Shown piece after piece: positions 1 to 7,261 of a stretch of DNA of 12,627 nucleotides; positions within the stretch are counted from its first letter, which is position 1, and every line of letters begins with the position of its first letter. Origin of the DNA: Candidatus Heimdallarchaeota archaeon (lineage in GTDB: Archaea; Asgardarchaeota; Heimdallarchaeia; Heimdallarchaeales; Kariarchaeaceae). Location: positions 1 through 12,627 of the forward strand of contig JAOUKW010000076.1 in NCBI GenBank assembly GCA_029882335.1, written 5' to 3'. Under the pieces are notes generated by a model that was given only the letters and a program-made list of their open reading frames with translations, was not told the DNA's origin and did not search any database. The translations under genes were made by a program, and so were the position numbers.

Positions 1-861
1 TCTTGCTTTATTATCAGTTGGCTCAATATTTTTAGGATCTTCTAAGTTATTGGAAGGAAGGAACTCAAGTAATTTTCTGACTAAATCAATAGAATCATCC
101 TCGTTTTTGCCAGTAAAATGTGCAACACCGGATTTAAAAGCATGTGTTGTTGAACCACCTAGCTCTTCAAATGTGGTTGTTTCTCCCATGACTGTTTTTA
201 CTATATCTGGGCCTGTGACAAACATATGAGATGTATTTTCCGTCATCACAATAAAATCAGTCAGAGCAGGGGAATAAACAGCTCCACCTGCAGATGGACC
301 TACAATAATTGATATTTGAGGAACTACTCCTGAGGCATTGACGTTTCTGAAAAAAATATCTCCATATCCAGCGAGAGAATCTACACCCTCTTGTATTCTT
401 GCTCCTCCAGAATCATTAAATCCAATTACTGGCGCACCTGTTTTCAAGGCTTGATCATACAAATTACATATTTTTTTTGCATGTGAGTTACCAAGTGAAC
501 CTCCATATACAGTAAAATCTTGAGAATATACATAAACTAGCTTGCCATTAATTCTCCCATATCCAGTTACTACACCATCTCCATCAATAGAGGGTCTTTG
601 CTTCATCAATCCAATTCCTTTATGAGTTACAAACATTCCTGTCTCCACAAAAGTACCAGGATCAAGTAACCTATCAATTCTTTCTCTAGATGTATATTTT
701 CCTTTTTTATGCTGTTGTTCGATACCCGCCAAACCTCCACCTATTTTTGCTGCTTTTATTTTATCGCTTAATTCCCTTATTTTTTCTTCATTGGTTTTCT
801 CGGAATTATCGATATTTGTGAGCTTATTCTTATCTTTGGTGTTTGACGTTGCTGGAACCAT
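1..861 (-). CDS. pccB: acyl-CoA carboxylase carboxyltransferase subunit, PccB type (partial, C-terminus beyond left edge)
   Basis: This is the carboxyltransferase subunit of a biotin-dependent acyl-CoA carboxylase. It moves CO2 from carboxybiotin to propionyl-CoA or acetyl-CoA. The frame is open for 287 codons from the ATG at 859-861 to the window edge, about the first half of a roughly 510-residue family. After a charged, variable N-terminus (1-35), the crotonase-like N-domain is easily read: SRERIDRLLDPGTF (58-71), YGGSLGNSHAKKI (119-131), NDSGGARIQEGVDSLAGYGD (149-168), SGVVPQI (177-183) and the acyl-CoA/oxyanion loop GPSAGGAVYSPALTDF (188-203). These match PccB/MmdA proteins better than methylcrotonyl-CoA carboxylase beta, but the residue that best separates propionyl from acetyl substrate lies in the missing half. 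It is the last gene of the carboxylase set, 85 bases after the carrier protein. It has no strong ribosome binding site, and there is no earlier ATG in frame. Confidence 0.93.
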   Translation of the reverse strand, partial: MVPATSNTKDKNKLTNIDNSEKTNEEKIRELSDKIKAAKIGGGLAGIEQQHKKGKYTSRERIDRLLDPGTFVETGMFVTHKGIGLMKQRPSIDGDGVVTGYGRINGKLVYVYSQDFTVYGGSLGNSHAKKICNLYDQALKTGAPVIGFNDSGGARIQEGVDSLAGYGDIFFRNVNASGVVPQISIIVGPSAGGAVYSPALTDFIVMTENTSHMFVTGPDIVKTVMGETTTFEELGGSTTHAFKSGVAHFTGKNEDDSIDLVRKLLEFLPSNNLEDPKNIEPTDNKAR

Positions 862-946
862 TAATCTTATGTCATTTTTTAAAACTATAAATGATTTCTT
901 TATGACTGTAAAGATTGAAATTTCATTAGTTAATAAAAAAACAAAT
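862..946 (-). promoter_or_regulatory. gap between carrier protein and carboxyltransferase genes; possible weak terminator/promoter
   Basis: Just after the carrier stop the minus strand carries TTTGTTTTTTTATT (seven T in a row at 935-941), the kind of T-rich tract at which archaeal RNA polymerase can terminate. Further on, TTTATAG near 884-890 could act as a TATA element. The carboxyltransferase gene may therefore be partly transcribed on its own, although a common transcript remains possible. Confidence 0.25.
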
Positions 947-1540
947 TTAGTTTTTTACAATCAAAACTAATTTTTCATCTGTTCCCACTAATTGTCCTTT
1001 TTTAATATAAATTTCCTGAACTCTACCATTAATAGAAGAGCTAATTTCATTTTGCATTTTCATTGCTTCTAATGTTAGAATTTTTGTACCAACACTTACT
1101 GGATCGCCAATTTTAACAGATATACCAACAATGTTTCCTGGTAATGGTGCTTTGATTAATAATTCATTTTCCATCTCACTCATAACTCTCTGTAACTTAG
1201 GCACTGATGGTTTAAATGTAAATTCAACTAATCTACCTTCCATGAATATCTGTCCTTGATGAAATTCTATTCGATAATTATGCTGATCTGATACAATTGC
1301 TCGATAAAAACCATCATCTTCCTCTATTTTGGTTGGATAACGTTTGTTATCTATAATTACATCTCCGGTGGAATCATCATACAAAATTTGCAATTCTCTT
1401 CCGTTTAGTACAACGTCATATTTTTTGTAATTATCTCTTTCTCTGTCTTCAATTTCCTGATTATTCTTTTGCTTTTGAAATTTCATAGATTTTTTGATTG
1501 GTGTATAGGAAGATACACCTGATTTTTCATTTTCCTTCAT
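947..1540 (-). CDS. accB: biotin carboxyl carrier protein (biotinyl subunit of acyl-CoA carboxylase)
   Basis: This 197-residue protein carries the biotin of the carboxylase and shuttles it between the biotin carboxylase and carboxyltransferase sites. The C-terminal biotinyl/lipoyl-like domain (about 128-196) contains the biotinylation motif EAMKM at 158-162, so Lys161 is the predicted biotinyl lysine. The preceding APLPG (131-135) and the GQLV near 182 are typical of the fold. Residues 1-40 are polar, charged and probably disordered. Residues 40-110 form a beta-rich stretch resembling the linker region between the two enzymatic parts of fused PccA-type proteins. The start is well supported: the ATG at 1538-1540 directly abuts the TAG stop of the biotin carboxylase gene, with GAGGG six bases upstream. 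This spacing implies translational coupling and a fixed stoichiometry. The gene ends with TAA at 947-949. Confidence 0.95.
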   Translation of the reverse strand: MKENEKSGVSSYTPIKKSMKFQKQKNNQEIEDRERDNYKKYDVVLNGRELQILYDDSTGDVIIDNKRYPTKIEEDDGFYRAIVSDQHNYRIEFHQGQIFMEGRLVEFTFKPSVPKLQRVMSEMENELLIKAPLPGNIVGISVKIGDPVSVGTKILTLEAMKMQNEISSSINGRVQEIYIKKGQLVGTDEKLVLIVKN

Positions 1541-3031
1541 CTAAATCCCTCTATTTGTAGATTCCAACCTTGCTTGATCCTTCCACTTAGAATCTTCCCT
1601 ACTAGGTAGAAATACCTTGGAAGTTTTTACACCTGCAGCAAAGCATGCAGCTACTCTTCTATTGAATGCTTCTTTAATATATGGTATTAATTGAGTCTCT
1701 TCAATAAAATTAGTAGTGGTTTTTCCCTCATGAAATTCCTTATTTGCCAATACAACTCTATGAAAAGAAGAATTAGTTGGAAATCCAATAACTGCTAATT
1801 CAGATAAAGCATAATATGCTCGATAAATAGCTTGATTTCTATCTTCTCCCCAAATTATTAGTTTTCCTAATAACGAGTCATAATCGGTTGGTACATCATA
1901 ATTTTCATAGATATGTGTGTCAAATCTAACACCCATTCCACCGGGAAGGACAAGTGATGTAACTTTACCTGGCGACGGTCTGAAGTCATGGATTGGATCT
2001 TCAGCACAAATTCTTAGTTCTATTGCATGTCCATTAAATTCAATATCCTTCTGCTTCCAAGACAATCGTCTATCTTTCGCGATTCTTAATTGTTCAACGA
2101 CTATATCTCTTCCTGTTACCATTTCTGTTACTGGATGTTCGACCTGTAATCTCGCATTAACTTCGTTAAAGAAGAATTCACCATCCTTATAAAGGAATTC
2201 TGCAGTACCTGCATTCTCATATTTGACTAATTTTGCTAATTTTTTGACTTTCTGACCGATAAATTCTCTTTCTTCTTCAGTGATTGCAGGTGATGGTGCT
2301 TCTTCAATAATTTTCTGATGTCTTCTTTGAATTGAACACTCTCTCTCACCCATATGTATCACATTTCCTTTGGAATCAGCCATGAATTGAATCTCAATAT
2401 GTCGGGGTCCTTCTACATATCTCTCAAGAAATACGTCCGGTCTACCAAATGATGCTTCTGCTTGTTTTCTAGTTCTTTTTAATGCATCATTTAGTTCATC
2501 TACATTTCGAACCACAGCCATTCCCATTCCACCACCACCATATGCGGCTTTTACCATTATTGGATAACCGATATCTTGAGCAGCAGATATAGCATCCTTC
2601 CCAGGTAATACCGGTGTATCTGTACCTGGAGTTAGTGGTACTCCTACTTCCATAGCTGCTTTTCTAGATTGAATTTTATCTCCAAGTCTTGCTATTGCTT
2701 CCGGAGGAGGACCCACCCATGTAAAACCATCATCTATAACTGCTTGTGCAAATGGAGCTGATTCTGATAAGAAACCATATCCGGGATGGATTGCATCGAC
2801 CTCTAAACTTCTTGCTGTATCTAATATTTTTTGAATGTTCAGATAATTTTCTCTTGCTGGACCATGCTCTAATGATACAGAATGATCTGCCAATCTTACA
2901 TGCATGGAATGTCTATCCTGTTCTGAATAGATAGCAACAGTCTCCATTTCCAACATCCTAGCAGCTCTTACTATTCTTACTGCTATTTCTCCTCGATTTG
3001 CGACTAAAAGCCGATCAATAGATTTAACCAT
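1541..3031 (-). CDS. accC: biotin carboxylase subunit of acyl-CoA carboxylase
   Basis: An ATP-grasp enzyme that carboxylates the biotin on the carrier protein using bicarbonate and ATP. At 496 residues it is slightly longer than bacterial AccC (about 450). The N-terminal pre-ATP-grasp motif is LLVANRGEIAVRI (8-20), followed by HPGYGFLSE (82-90). The ATP-grasp glycine loop is KAAYGGGGMGM (161-171) with Lys161. Other active-site matches by family alignment are Lys119, His211, His238, Glu278, Glu290, Arg294 in NEVNARLQVEHP (289-300), and Arg340 in ELRICAEDP. All expected catalytic residues are present. The last 40 or so residues (455-496) form an extra basic tail beyond the usual C-terminus, where fused homologues would continue into the carrier region. 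It lies 99 bases downstream of the acyl-CoA dehydrogenase and touches the carrier gene with no spacer. In anaplerotic pyruvate carboxylase this subunit pairs with a different partner, but the adjacent PccB-type gene argues for acyl-CoA carboxylase. Confidence 0.95.
   Translation of the reverse strand: MVKSIDRLLVANRGEIAVRIVRAARMLEMETVAIYSEQDRHSMHVRLADHSVSLEHGPARENYLNIQKILDTARSLEVDAIHPGYGFLSESAPFAQAVIDDGFTWVGPPPEAIARLGDKIQSRKAAMEVGVPLTPGTDTPVLPGKDAISAAQDIGYPIMVKAAYGGGGMGMAVVRNVDELNDALKRTRKQAEASFGRPDVFLERYVEGPRHIEIQFMADSKGNVIHMGERECSIQRRHQKIIEEAPSPAITEEEREFIGQKVKKLAKLVKYENAGTAEFLYKDGEFFFNEVNARLQVEHPVTEMVTGRDIVVEQLRIAKDRRLSWKQKDIEFNGHAIELRICAEDPIHDFRPSPGKVTSLVLPGGMGVRFDTHIYENYDVPTDYDSLLGKLIIWGEDRNQAIYRAYYALSELAVIGFPTNSSFHRVVLANKEFHEGKTTTNFIEETQLIPYIKEAFNRRVAACFAAGVKTSKVFLPSREDSKWKDQARLESTNRGI
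1547..1551 (-). promoter_or_regulatory. Shine-Dalgarno of the biotin carboxyl carrier gene inside the end of accC
   Basis: GAGGG on the minus strand lies six bases ahead of the carrier ATG, within the last codons of the biotin carboxylase gene. Because the accC stop and accB start are adjacent (TAG then ATG), this supports re-initiation by the same ribosomes. Confidence 0.6.
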
Positions 3032-3130
3032 TTTTCAACTCTCTAAATTCAATTAAATATCTATTACATATTATACTTATGGATTGTTAACAAATAAAGG
3101 TAAACAGATTTATAGTAAGAACTCAAGATT

Positions 3131-4561
3131 CTAAATTGCATTTCGTAATGATGGAAATTTTTCATATAACATTCTTTCATAGACTGTTAGTTCATTGAAA
3201 TTCAATGATGTTTTCTTAAATTTTGGTAACATATTTAATGCTGGTAATGTTTTATGAATTAACCATTCGTGAATCTCTGATGTACCTTCATATACAGGAA
3301 GAATTCTTACATCTCGTGCAATTTTGTTGATTTCATATTCATACACAAATCCATTACCACCATAAATTTGCTGACAATCATATAAAATCATATTAGTAAT
3401 TTCAGAAGTATACAGCTTACCCGTACTCATTAAATAATGTGCCAATCCAGTTCTAACAGTACTGGGAAACATATCTGCTGCGGTTTTCTCGCTAGCTTCT
3501 CCTGTAGCACCAACATCTACCGGAATGTAACCTTTATAAAATCGATCTAATCCATATGCAGCTACATAACCATAAGTTCTAAATTTGACTAACTGCTTTT
3601 CAATATCCTTCAATTTCCTTGAAACTCCATCAAATGAAATAATAGGTTTACCAAATTGAACTCGTTGCTCGGAATAATCCTTTGCTAATTTAAATGCTCT
3701 TTGACTAGCACCAATTCCTTGCCAAATTACACCAAGTCTCATTCCCATTAATGTTTCTAAGACTTTGCGATAGCCAGCACCTGATTTTCCGATCAAGTTT
3801 TCTTTTGGTACTATTACATCATTGAAAGTCAATTGTGCTGTTGGATTGGCATGAATTCCTGATTTTTCTTCTAATCTATCTATGGTGATATTTTTCATAT
3901 TATCTATCAGAAAAACATTCGTTCCTTCTGTCTTATTGTCAACAATATTTCTAGCAAGAAATAATCCAGTATCCGCGTATCCTCCATTGGAAATGAATAT
4001 CTTTGTTCCATTAAGTATATACTCATCTCCTTCCAATGTAGAAGTTGATTTGATATTCTCCAAATTAGAACCAGCTTGAGGTTCGGTAAATGCAACATAC
4101 CCGAGACGTTTTCCATTTGCAAAGTCATCAATAATTGGCTGAAAATTATCCTTATAATAGACAGTAAGTGCTTCTAATACTGAAAGTGATATAAAAGTAA
4201 GAATTTGAAGCGATATATCATATTGTGCAAATAATTCATATATACCTACAGCGAATACATTTCCATATCCATAACCACCATATTTTTCTGGAATGAACCA
4301 TTGTAATAATTGATTTTCTCTTATAATTTCTTGAATTGTATTCTCCATATTTGTTGGTAATTTTACTTTACCATTGACTAATTGAGCACCTATTTTATCC
4401 CAATCCATGTGATTGGGTGTTACATTGCGTTGTATAATTTCTTTAACAGAAGACAACACCTCTCTATATACATCAATTTGCTCTTCATCATAGCCCAAAT
4501 GATTGGCATATTTAATGAAGAGATCATTAGTATTATCTTTAATAGTTGAAATAGATTCCAT
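3131..4561 (-). CDS. acyl-CoA dehydrogenase
   Basis: An FAD enzyme catalysing alpha,beta-dehydrogenation of an acyl-CoA, passing electrons to a flavoprotein acceptor such as ETF. At 476 residues it is longer than the usual 380, mostly through about 70 extra N-terminal residues. Visible motifs are WFIPEKYGGYGYG (88-100), the FAD/substrate signature YVAFTEPQAGSN (155-166), GTKIFISNGGYAD (185-197), QRVQFGKPI (299-307), QIYGGNGFVYEY (398-409), and ARDVRILPVYEGTSEI (415-430). Glu425 in YEGTSEI aligns with the catalytic base of medium-chain acyl-CoA dehydrogenases, so the enzyme should be active. Chain-length preference cannot be read from sequence. The start ATG at 4559-4561 has no clear Shine-Dalgarno and may be leaderless. 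It heads the carboxylase gene set, which suggests that its product or a further degradation product reaches the carboxylase. Whether all four genes share one transcript is uncertain because of the 99-base gap downstream. Confidence 0.92.
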   Translation of the reverse strand: MESISTIKDNTNDLFIKYANHLGYDEEQIDVYREVLSSVKEIIQRNVTPNHMDWDKIGAQLVNGKVKLPTNMENTIQEIIRENQLLQWFIPEKYGGYGYGNVFAVGIYELFAQYDISLQILTFISLSVLEALTVYYKDNFQPIIDDFANGKRLGYVAFTEPQAGSNLENIKSTSTLEGDEYILNGTKIFISNGGYADTGLFLARNIVDNKTEGTNVFLIDNMKNITIDRLEEKSGIHANPTAQLTFNDVIVPKENLIGKSGAGYRKVLETLMGMRLGVIWQGIGASQRAFKLAKDYSEQRVQFGKPIISFDGVSRKLKDIEKQLVKFRTYGYVAAYGLDRFYKGYIPVDVGATGEASEKTAADMFPSTVRTGLAHYLMSTGKLYTSEITNMILYDCQQIYGGNGFVYEYEINKIARDVRILPVYEGTSEIHEWLIHKTLPALNMLPKFKKTSLNFNELTVYERMLYEKFPSLRNAI

Positions 4562-4571
4562 TTTTATCTAC

Positions 4572-4587
4572 TGAATCAATAGATTCA
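4572..4587. promoter_or_regulatory. 16-base inverted repeat before the acyl-CoA dehydrogenase gene (possible operator)
   Basis: TGAATC-AATA-GATTCA is a perfect palindrome apart from its four-base centre, starting 11 bases before the acyl-CoA dehydrogenase ATG. A TATA-like stretch (TATATATTTATAG read on the minus strand) lies at 4608-4620, which would place transcription start near the repeat. Its position suits a repressor site, but in such AT-rich DNA a 6-base-arm repeat could be chance. Confidence 0.3.
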
Positions 4588-4607
4588 TATAACATATTGT
4601 AAATAGT

Positions 4608-4620
4608 CTATAAATATATA
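4608..4620 (-). promoter_or_regulatory. candidate archaeal TATA box for the acyl-CoA dehydrogenase gene
   Basis: Read on the minus strand this is TATATATTTATAG, some 47-59 bases upstream of the start codon at 4561. It lies in the 109-base gap after gyrA, where a promoter for the metabolic block would be expected. No clear BRE element precedes it, and the AT-rich background makes the call weak. Confidence 0.3.
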
Positions 4621-4670
4621 ACTCATCACAAATCATATTTTCTAACTAATTTTGTATTCTTTATTTACTA

Positions 4671-7247
4671 TTATTCATCTTCATCTTCAATGTCTTCTTC
4701 ATCTTCAATGTCTTCGATATCATCATCGACATCTTCTTCTATTGATAGCATGTCTTCATCATCCATGACCAATTCTGCTTCCTCTCCCTCATCAATAACT
4801 GAAGACGCAGTAATTAAAGTTTGATTTGGTTGTAATCTCATTATTTTCACACCAATTGTAGATCTACCCATGTTTCTAATTCCATTAACTGCTACTTTTA
4901 TCAATGTACCCTCGCTATTTACTAATGATAATGTTGTATCTCCATCATCTGCTGGTACTGGCATGGAAATGATGACTTTACCGTTTTTTCCAGTAACTTT
5001 AATGTTTTTTACACCCTTGACACCTCTATTCGTCAGTCGATATTTTTCCAATATTGTTCTTTTACCATAACCCTTTTCTGTTAGAGTCATAATAGAGGTA
5101 TTCTCAGCTAAATCTTTTGAAATAGCAAATGCAGAAACAACCTCATCTCCTGGTGCAATTTTAATTCCTCGAACTCCAGATGCAGTTCTTCCCATAATTC
5201 TAACTTGTTCTTCATCAAATAGTACTGCTTGTCCGTTTTTAGATGCTATGAATATTAAAGAATTGCCATCAGAGATAAAAGCGTCTATTACTTCATCATC
5301 TTCTCTAATTTTTAGACATCGTATTCCAGTTTTTCTTATGTTACCATAACTATTTAGAGTGGTCTTTTTGATCACACCATTTTTGGTAACTGTAACAAGA
5401 CATTTATCCTCTGTAAAACCTTCATATTCCACATTAACTACTTTAATTACTTCGTCTTCAACAGGTAAATATCTTTTAATTTTAGATCCCTTTGCAGTTC
5501 GAGATCTAACTTCAGGTAATTCATATGCTGGAATTTGATGAACTATTCCTTCCTTGGTAATCATTAAAATATCATCTAAGTTTGAAACTACCATCATATC
5601 ATACAAATCTTCACCTTCATCAAGTGGTACTCCTGCTACTCCTCTTCCTCCTCTTCCTTGGAGTTTGAATTTTTCGAAATCAATAGTTCGAATGAAACCG
5701 CCGGTTAGCGATGTTAAAATCAGATTTCTGGGATGTAATATTGGTCTATCTCTTGATAGAATTACTTCATCTACTTCAATAATTTCTGTTTTTCTTGGAT
5801 CACTAAACCGCTTCAATATATCTGAAAATTCTTGTTTCATCTGATTTAGTAAAGTGGGTCTATGAGCAATAATATTTTCTAGCTCATCTCTTCTTAGTTT
5901 TCTTGTCTCTGCTTCAATTTTGAGTTCATCCTGTTCCATTCTAGCTAATCGAGCAAGAGTCATGTCCAATACTGCTTTAGCTTGTTCATCGGATAACTCA
6001 TATGTCGATTTTAAATTATTATGAGCATCTTTACGACTGTCTGAATTTTTAATGAGTTGAATTACATCATCAATATTCTCTGAGGCAATAATCAAACCCT
6101 CAAGTATATGTAATCTTGCTAAGACTTTGTCTAATTCTTCCTTTGCAATATTTTTCACTGTTGTTTCTCTGAAATCAAGAAAAACACATAATGCTTGTTT
6201 TAAGTTAAGATTCATAGGTCTTCCATAAACAAATGCATTAATCCTACAGTGAAATAGTGTCTCAAGATTGGTATTTTGGAATAATTGACCTTTGATAGTA
6301 GTTATACCTTCTTCATTTGCATATTGTTCTTCAATTTGGATTTCGATTCTAATTTCCTTTTTCGATAAATCTCTTACTTCAACTAAACCACGAACTTTTT
6401 GAGTCTCAATTAATTTATCAATTTCCTCTATGATAGATGCTTTATTTTGCAAATATGGGATTTCAGATACTACTAACATTGGCTTGGTTTTACCTTCACC
6501 TTTCTCAAAACTAATTTTTGATCTTAACCTTAAACTTCCTCTTCCCACTCTGAACAATGAATCAATTCCACGAGTACCAATAATTTGTCCACCTGTTGGA
6601 AAATCTGGTCCTGTGATATAATACATCAGTTCATCAACAGTGATGTTTGGTTTATCAATAATTGCTATGCATCCTGTAATAAGTTCAGTTAGGTTGTGAG
6701 GAGGTACATTCGATGAAATACCAACTGCAATTCCATATGAACCATTTAGTAATAAGTTAGGTACTTTAACAGGTAATACTGTTGGTTCTTTTTCTTCACC
6801 ATCAAAATTATCTATAAAATCAACTACATTTGGTGAAATATCACTTAATAGTTGTAAAGAGATGTTTGTCAATCTGGCTTCTGTATATCTCATAGCCGCA
6901 GGTGGAAATCCATCTATACTTCCAAAATTCCCTTGTGGGTCAACAAGAGGATAGCGTAAGGACCAATGCTGTGCTAACCTAACTAGAGATTCATAAACAC
7001 CACCAGCATGAGGGTGATATCTACCAGTTACTTCACCTACAATCCTTGCACATTTCTTAAATGCAGATCTTGGACCAAGACCTAATTCGTTCATGGCCCA
7101 TAAAATTCTCCTATGTACTGGTTTTAATCCATCTCTACCATCTGGTAATGCTCTATCTGATATAACATATTTGGCATATTCTGAGAAGCCAAATTTCATC
7201 TCTTTTGCAAAAGCTGTTTCTGAAATATAATCGTCTTGTATTGACAT
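4671..7247 (-). CDS. gyrA: DNA gyrase subunit A
   Basis: The DNA-breaking and DNA-wrapping subunit of gyrase, which introduces negative supercoils as an A2B2 complex. At 858 residues it is close to the usual length. The winged-helix core starts with ALPDGRDGLKPVHRRIL (33-49). The catalytic tyrosine is Tyr121 in AAMRYTEARL. The GyrA box appears as QGRGGRG (530-536), which marks a true gyrase rather than topoisomerase IV. It is followed by beta-pinwheel blade repeats to about 815. The tail (818-858) is almost entirely Asp/Glu. One oddity is that the segment matching HPHGDSAVYD of E. coli reads HPHAGGVYE (78-86), one residue shorter. The start is supported by GAGGTG at 7256-7261, eight bases before the ATG and overlapping the gyrB stop, so gyrA is translated from a gyrB-gyrA transcript. 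Gyrase in archaea is thought to be of bacterial origin. Confidence 0.97.
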   Translation of the reverse strand: MSIQDDYISETAFAKEMKFGFSEYAKYVISDRALPDGRDGLKPVHRRILWAMNELGLGPRSAFKKCARIVGEVTGRYHPHAGGVYESLVRLAQHWSLRYPLVDPQGNFGSIDGFPPAAMRYTEARLTNISLQLLSDISPNVVDFIDNFDGEEKEPTVLPVKVPNLLLNGSYGIAVGISSNVPPHNLTELITGCIAIIDKPNITVDELMYYITGPDFPTGGQIIGTRGIDSLFRVGRGSLRLRSKISFEKGEGKTKPMLVVSEIPYLQNKASIIEEIDKLIETQKVRGLVEVRDLSKKEIRIEIQIEEQYANEEGITTIKGQLFQNTNLETLFHCRINAFVYGRPMNLNLKQALCVFLDFRETTVKNIAKEELDKVLARLHILEGLIIASENIDDVIQLIKNSDSRKDAHNNLKSTYELSDEQAKAVLDMTLARLARMEQDELKIEAETRKLRRDELENIIAHRPTLLNQMKQEFSDILKRFSDPRKTEIIEVDEVILSRDRPILHPRNLILTSLTGGFIRTIDFEKFKLQGRGGRGVAGVPLDEGEDLYDMMVVSNLDDILMITKEGIVHQIPAYELPEVRSRTAKGSKIKRYLPVEDEVIKVVNVEYEGFTEDKCLVTVTKNGVIKKTTLNSYGNIRKTGIRCLKIREDDEVIDAFISDGNSLIFIASKNGQAVLFDEEQVRIMGRTASGVRGIKIAPGDEVVSAFAISKDLAENTSIMTLTEKGYGKRTILEKYRLTNRGVKGVKNIKVTGKNGKVIISMPVPADDGDTTLSLVNSEGTLIKVAVNGIRNMGRSTIGVKIMRLQPNQTLITASSVIDEGEEAELVMDDEDMLSIEEDVDDDIEDIEDEEDIEDEDE
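4678..4715. repeat. 18-base perfect tandem repeat in the acidic tail codons of gyrA
   Basis: Bases 4679-4697 are identical to 4697-4715 (offset 18). The unit encodes the hexapeptide EDIEDE twice near the GyrA C-terminus. Nucleotide identity, including synonymous positions, suggests a recent in-frame duplication that lengthened the acidic tail. Confidence 0.85.
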
Positions 7248-7255
7248 CTACTTAC

Positions 7256-7261
7256 ACCTCA
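7256..7261 (-). promoter_or_regulatory. Shine-Dalgarno of gyrA overlapping the gyrB stop codon
   Basis: On the minus strand the sequence reads TGAGGTGTAAGTAG followed by the gyrA ATG. The gyrB TGA (7259-7261) overlaps GAGGTG, the best match to an archaeal anti-Shine-Dalgarno in this window, eight bases ahead of the start. This fixes the gyrA start and supports coupled translation of the two subunits. Confidence 0.75.

Noticed and set aside
1917..2192. Plus-strand open frame inside the biotin carboxylase gene
   Set aside because: It lies antisense to a conserved ATP-grasp gene, has no recognisable domain and reads as a shadow frame. The same holds for the plus-strand frames at 2746-2934, 3882-4079, 4870-5070, 5554-5844, 6430-6621, 7999-8193 and 10075-10287.
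3907..4131. Minus-strand 74-residue frame overlapping the acyl-CoA dehydrogenase
   Set aside because: It sits in a second frame inside a strongly conserved gene and its translation has no family features.
4621..4670. Terminator hairpin after gyrA
   Set aside because: The stretch is AT-rich but holds no convincing stem or long T tract on the minus strand.
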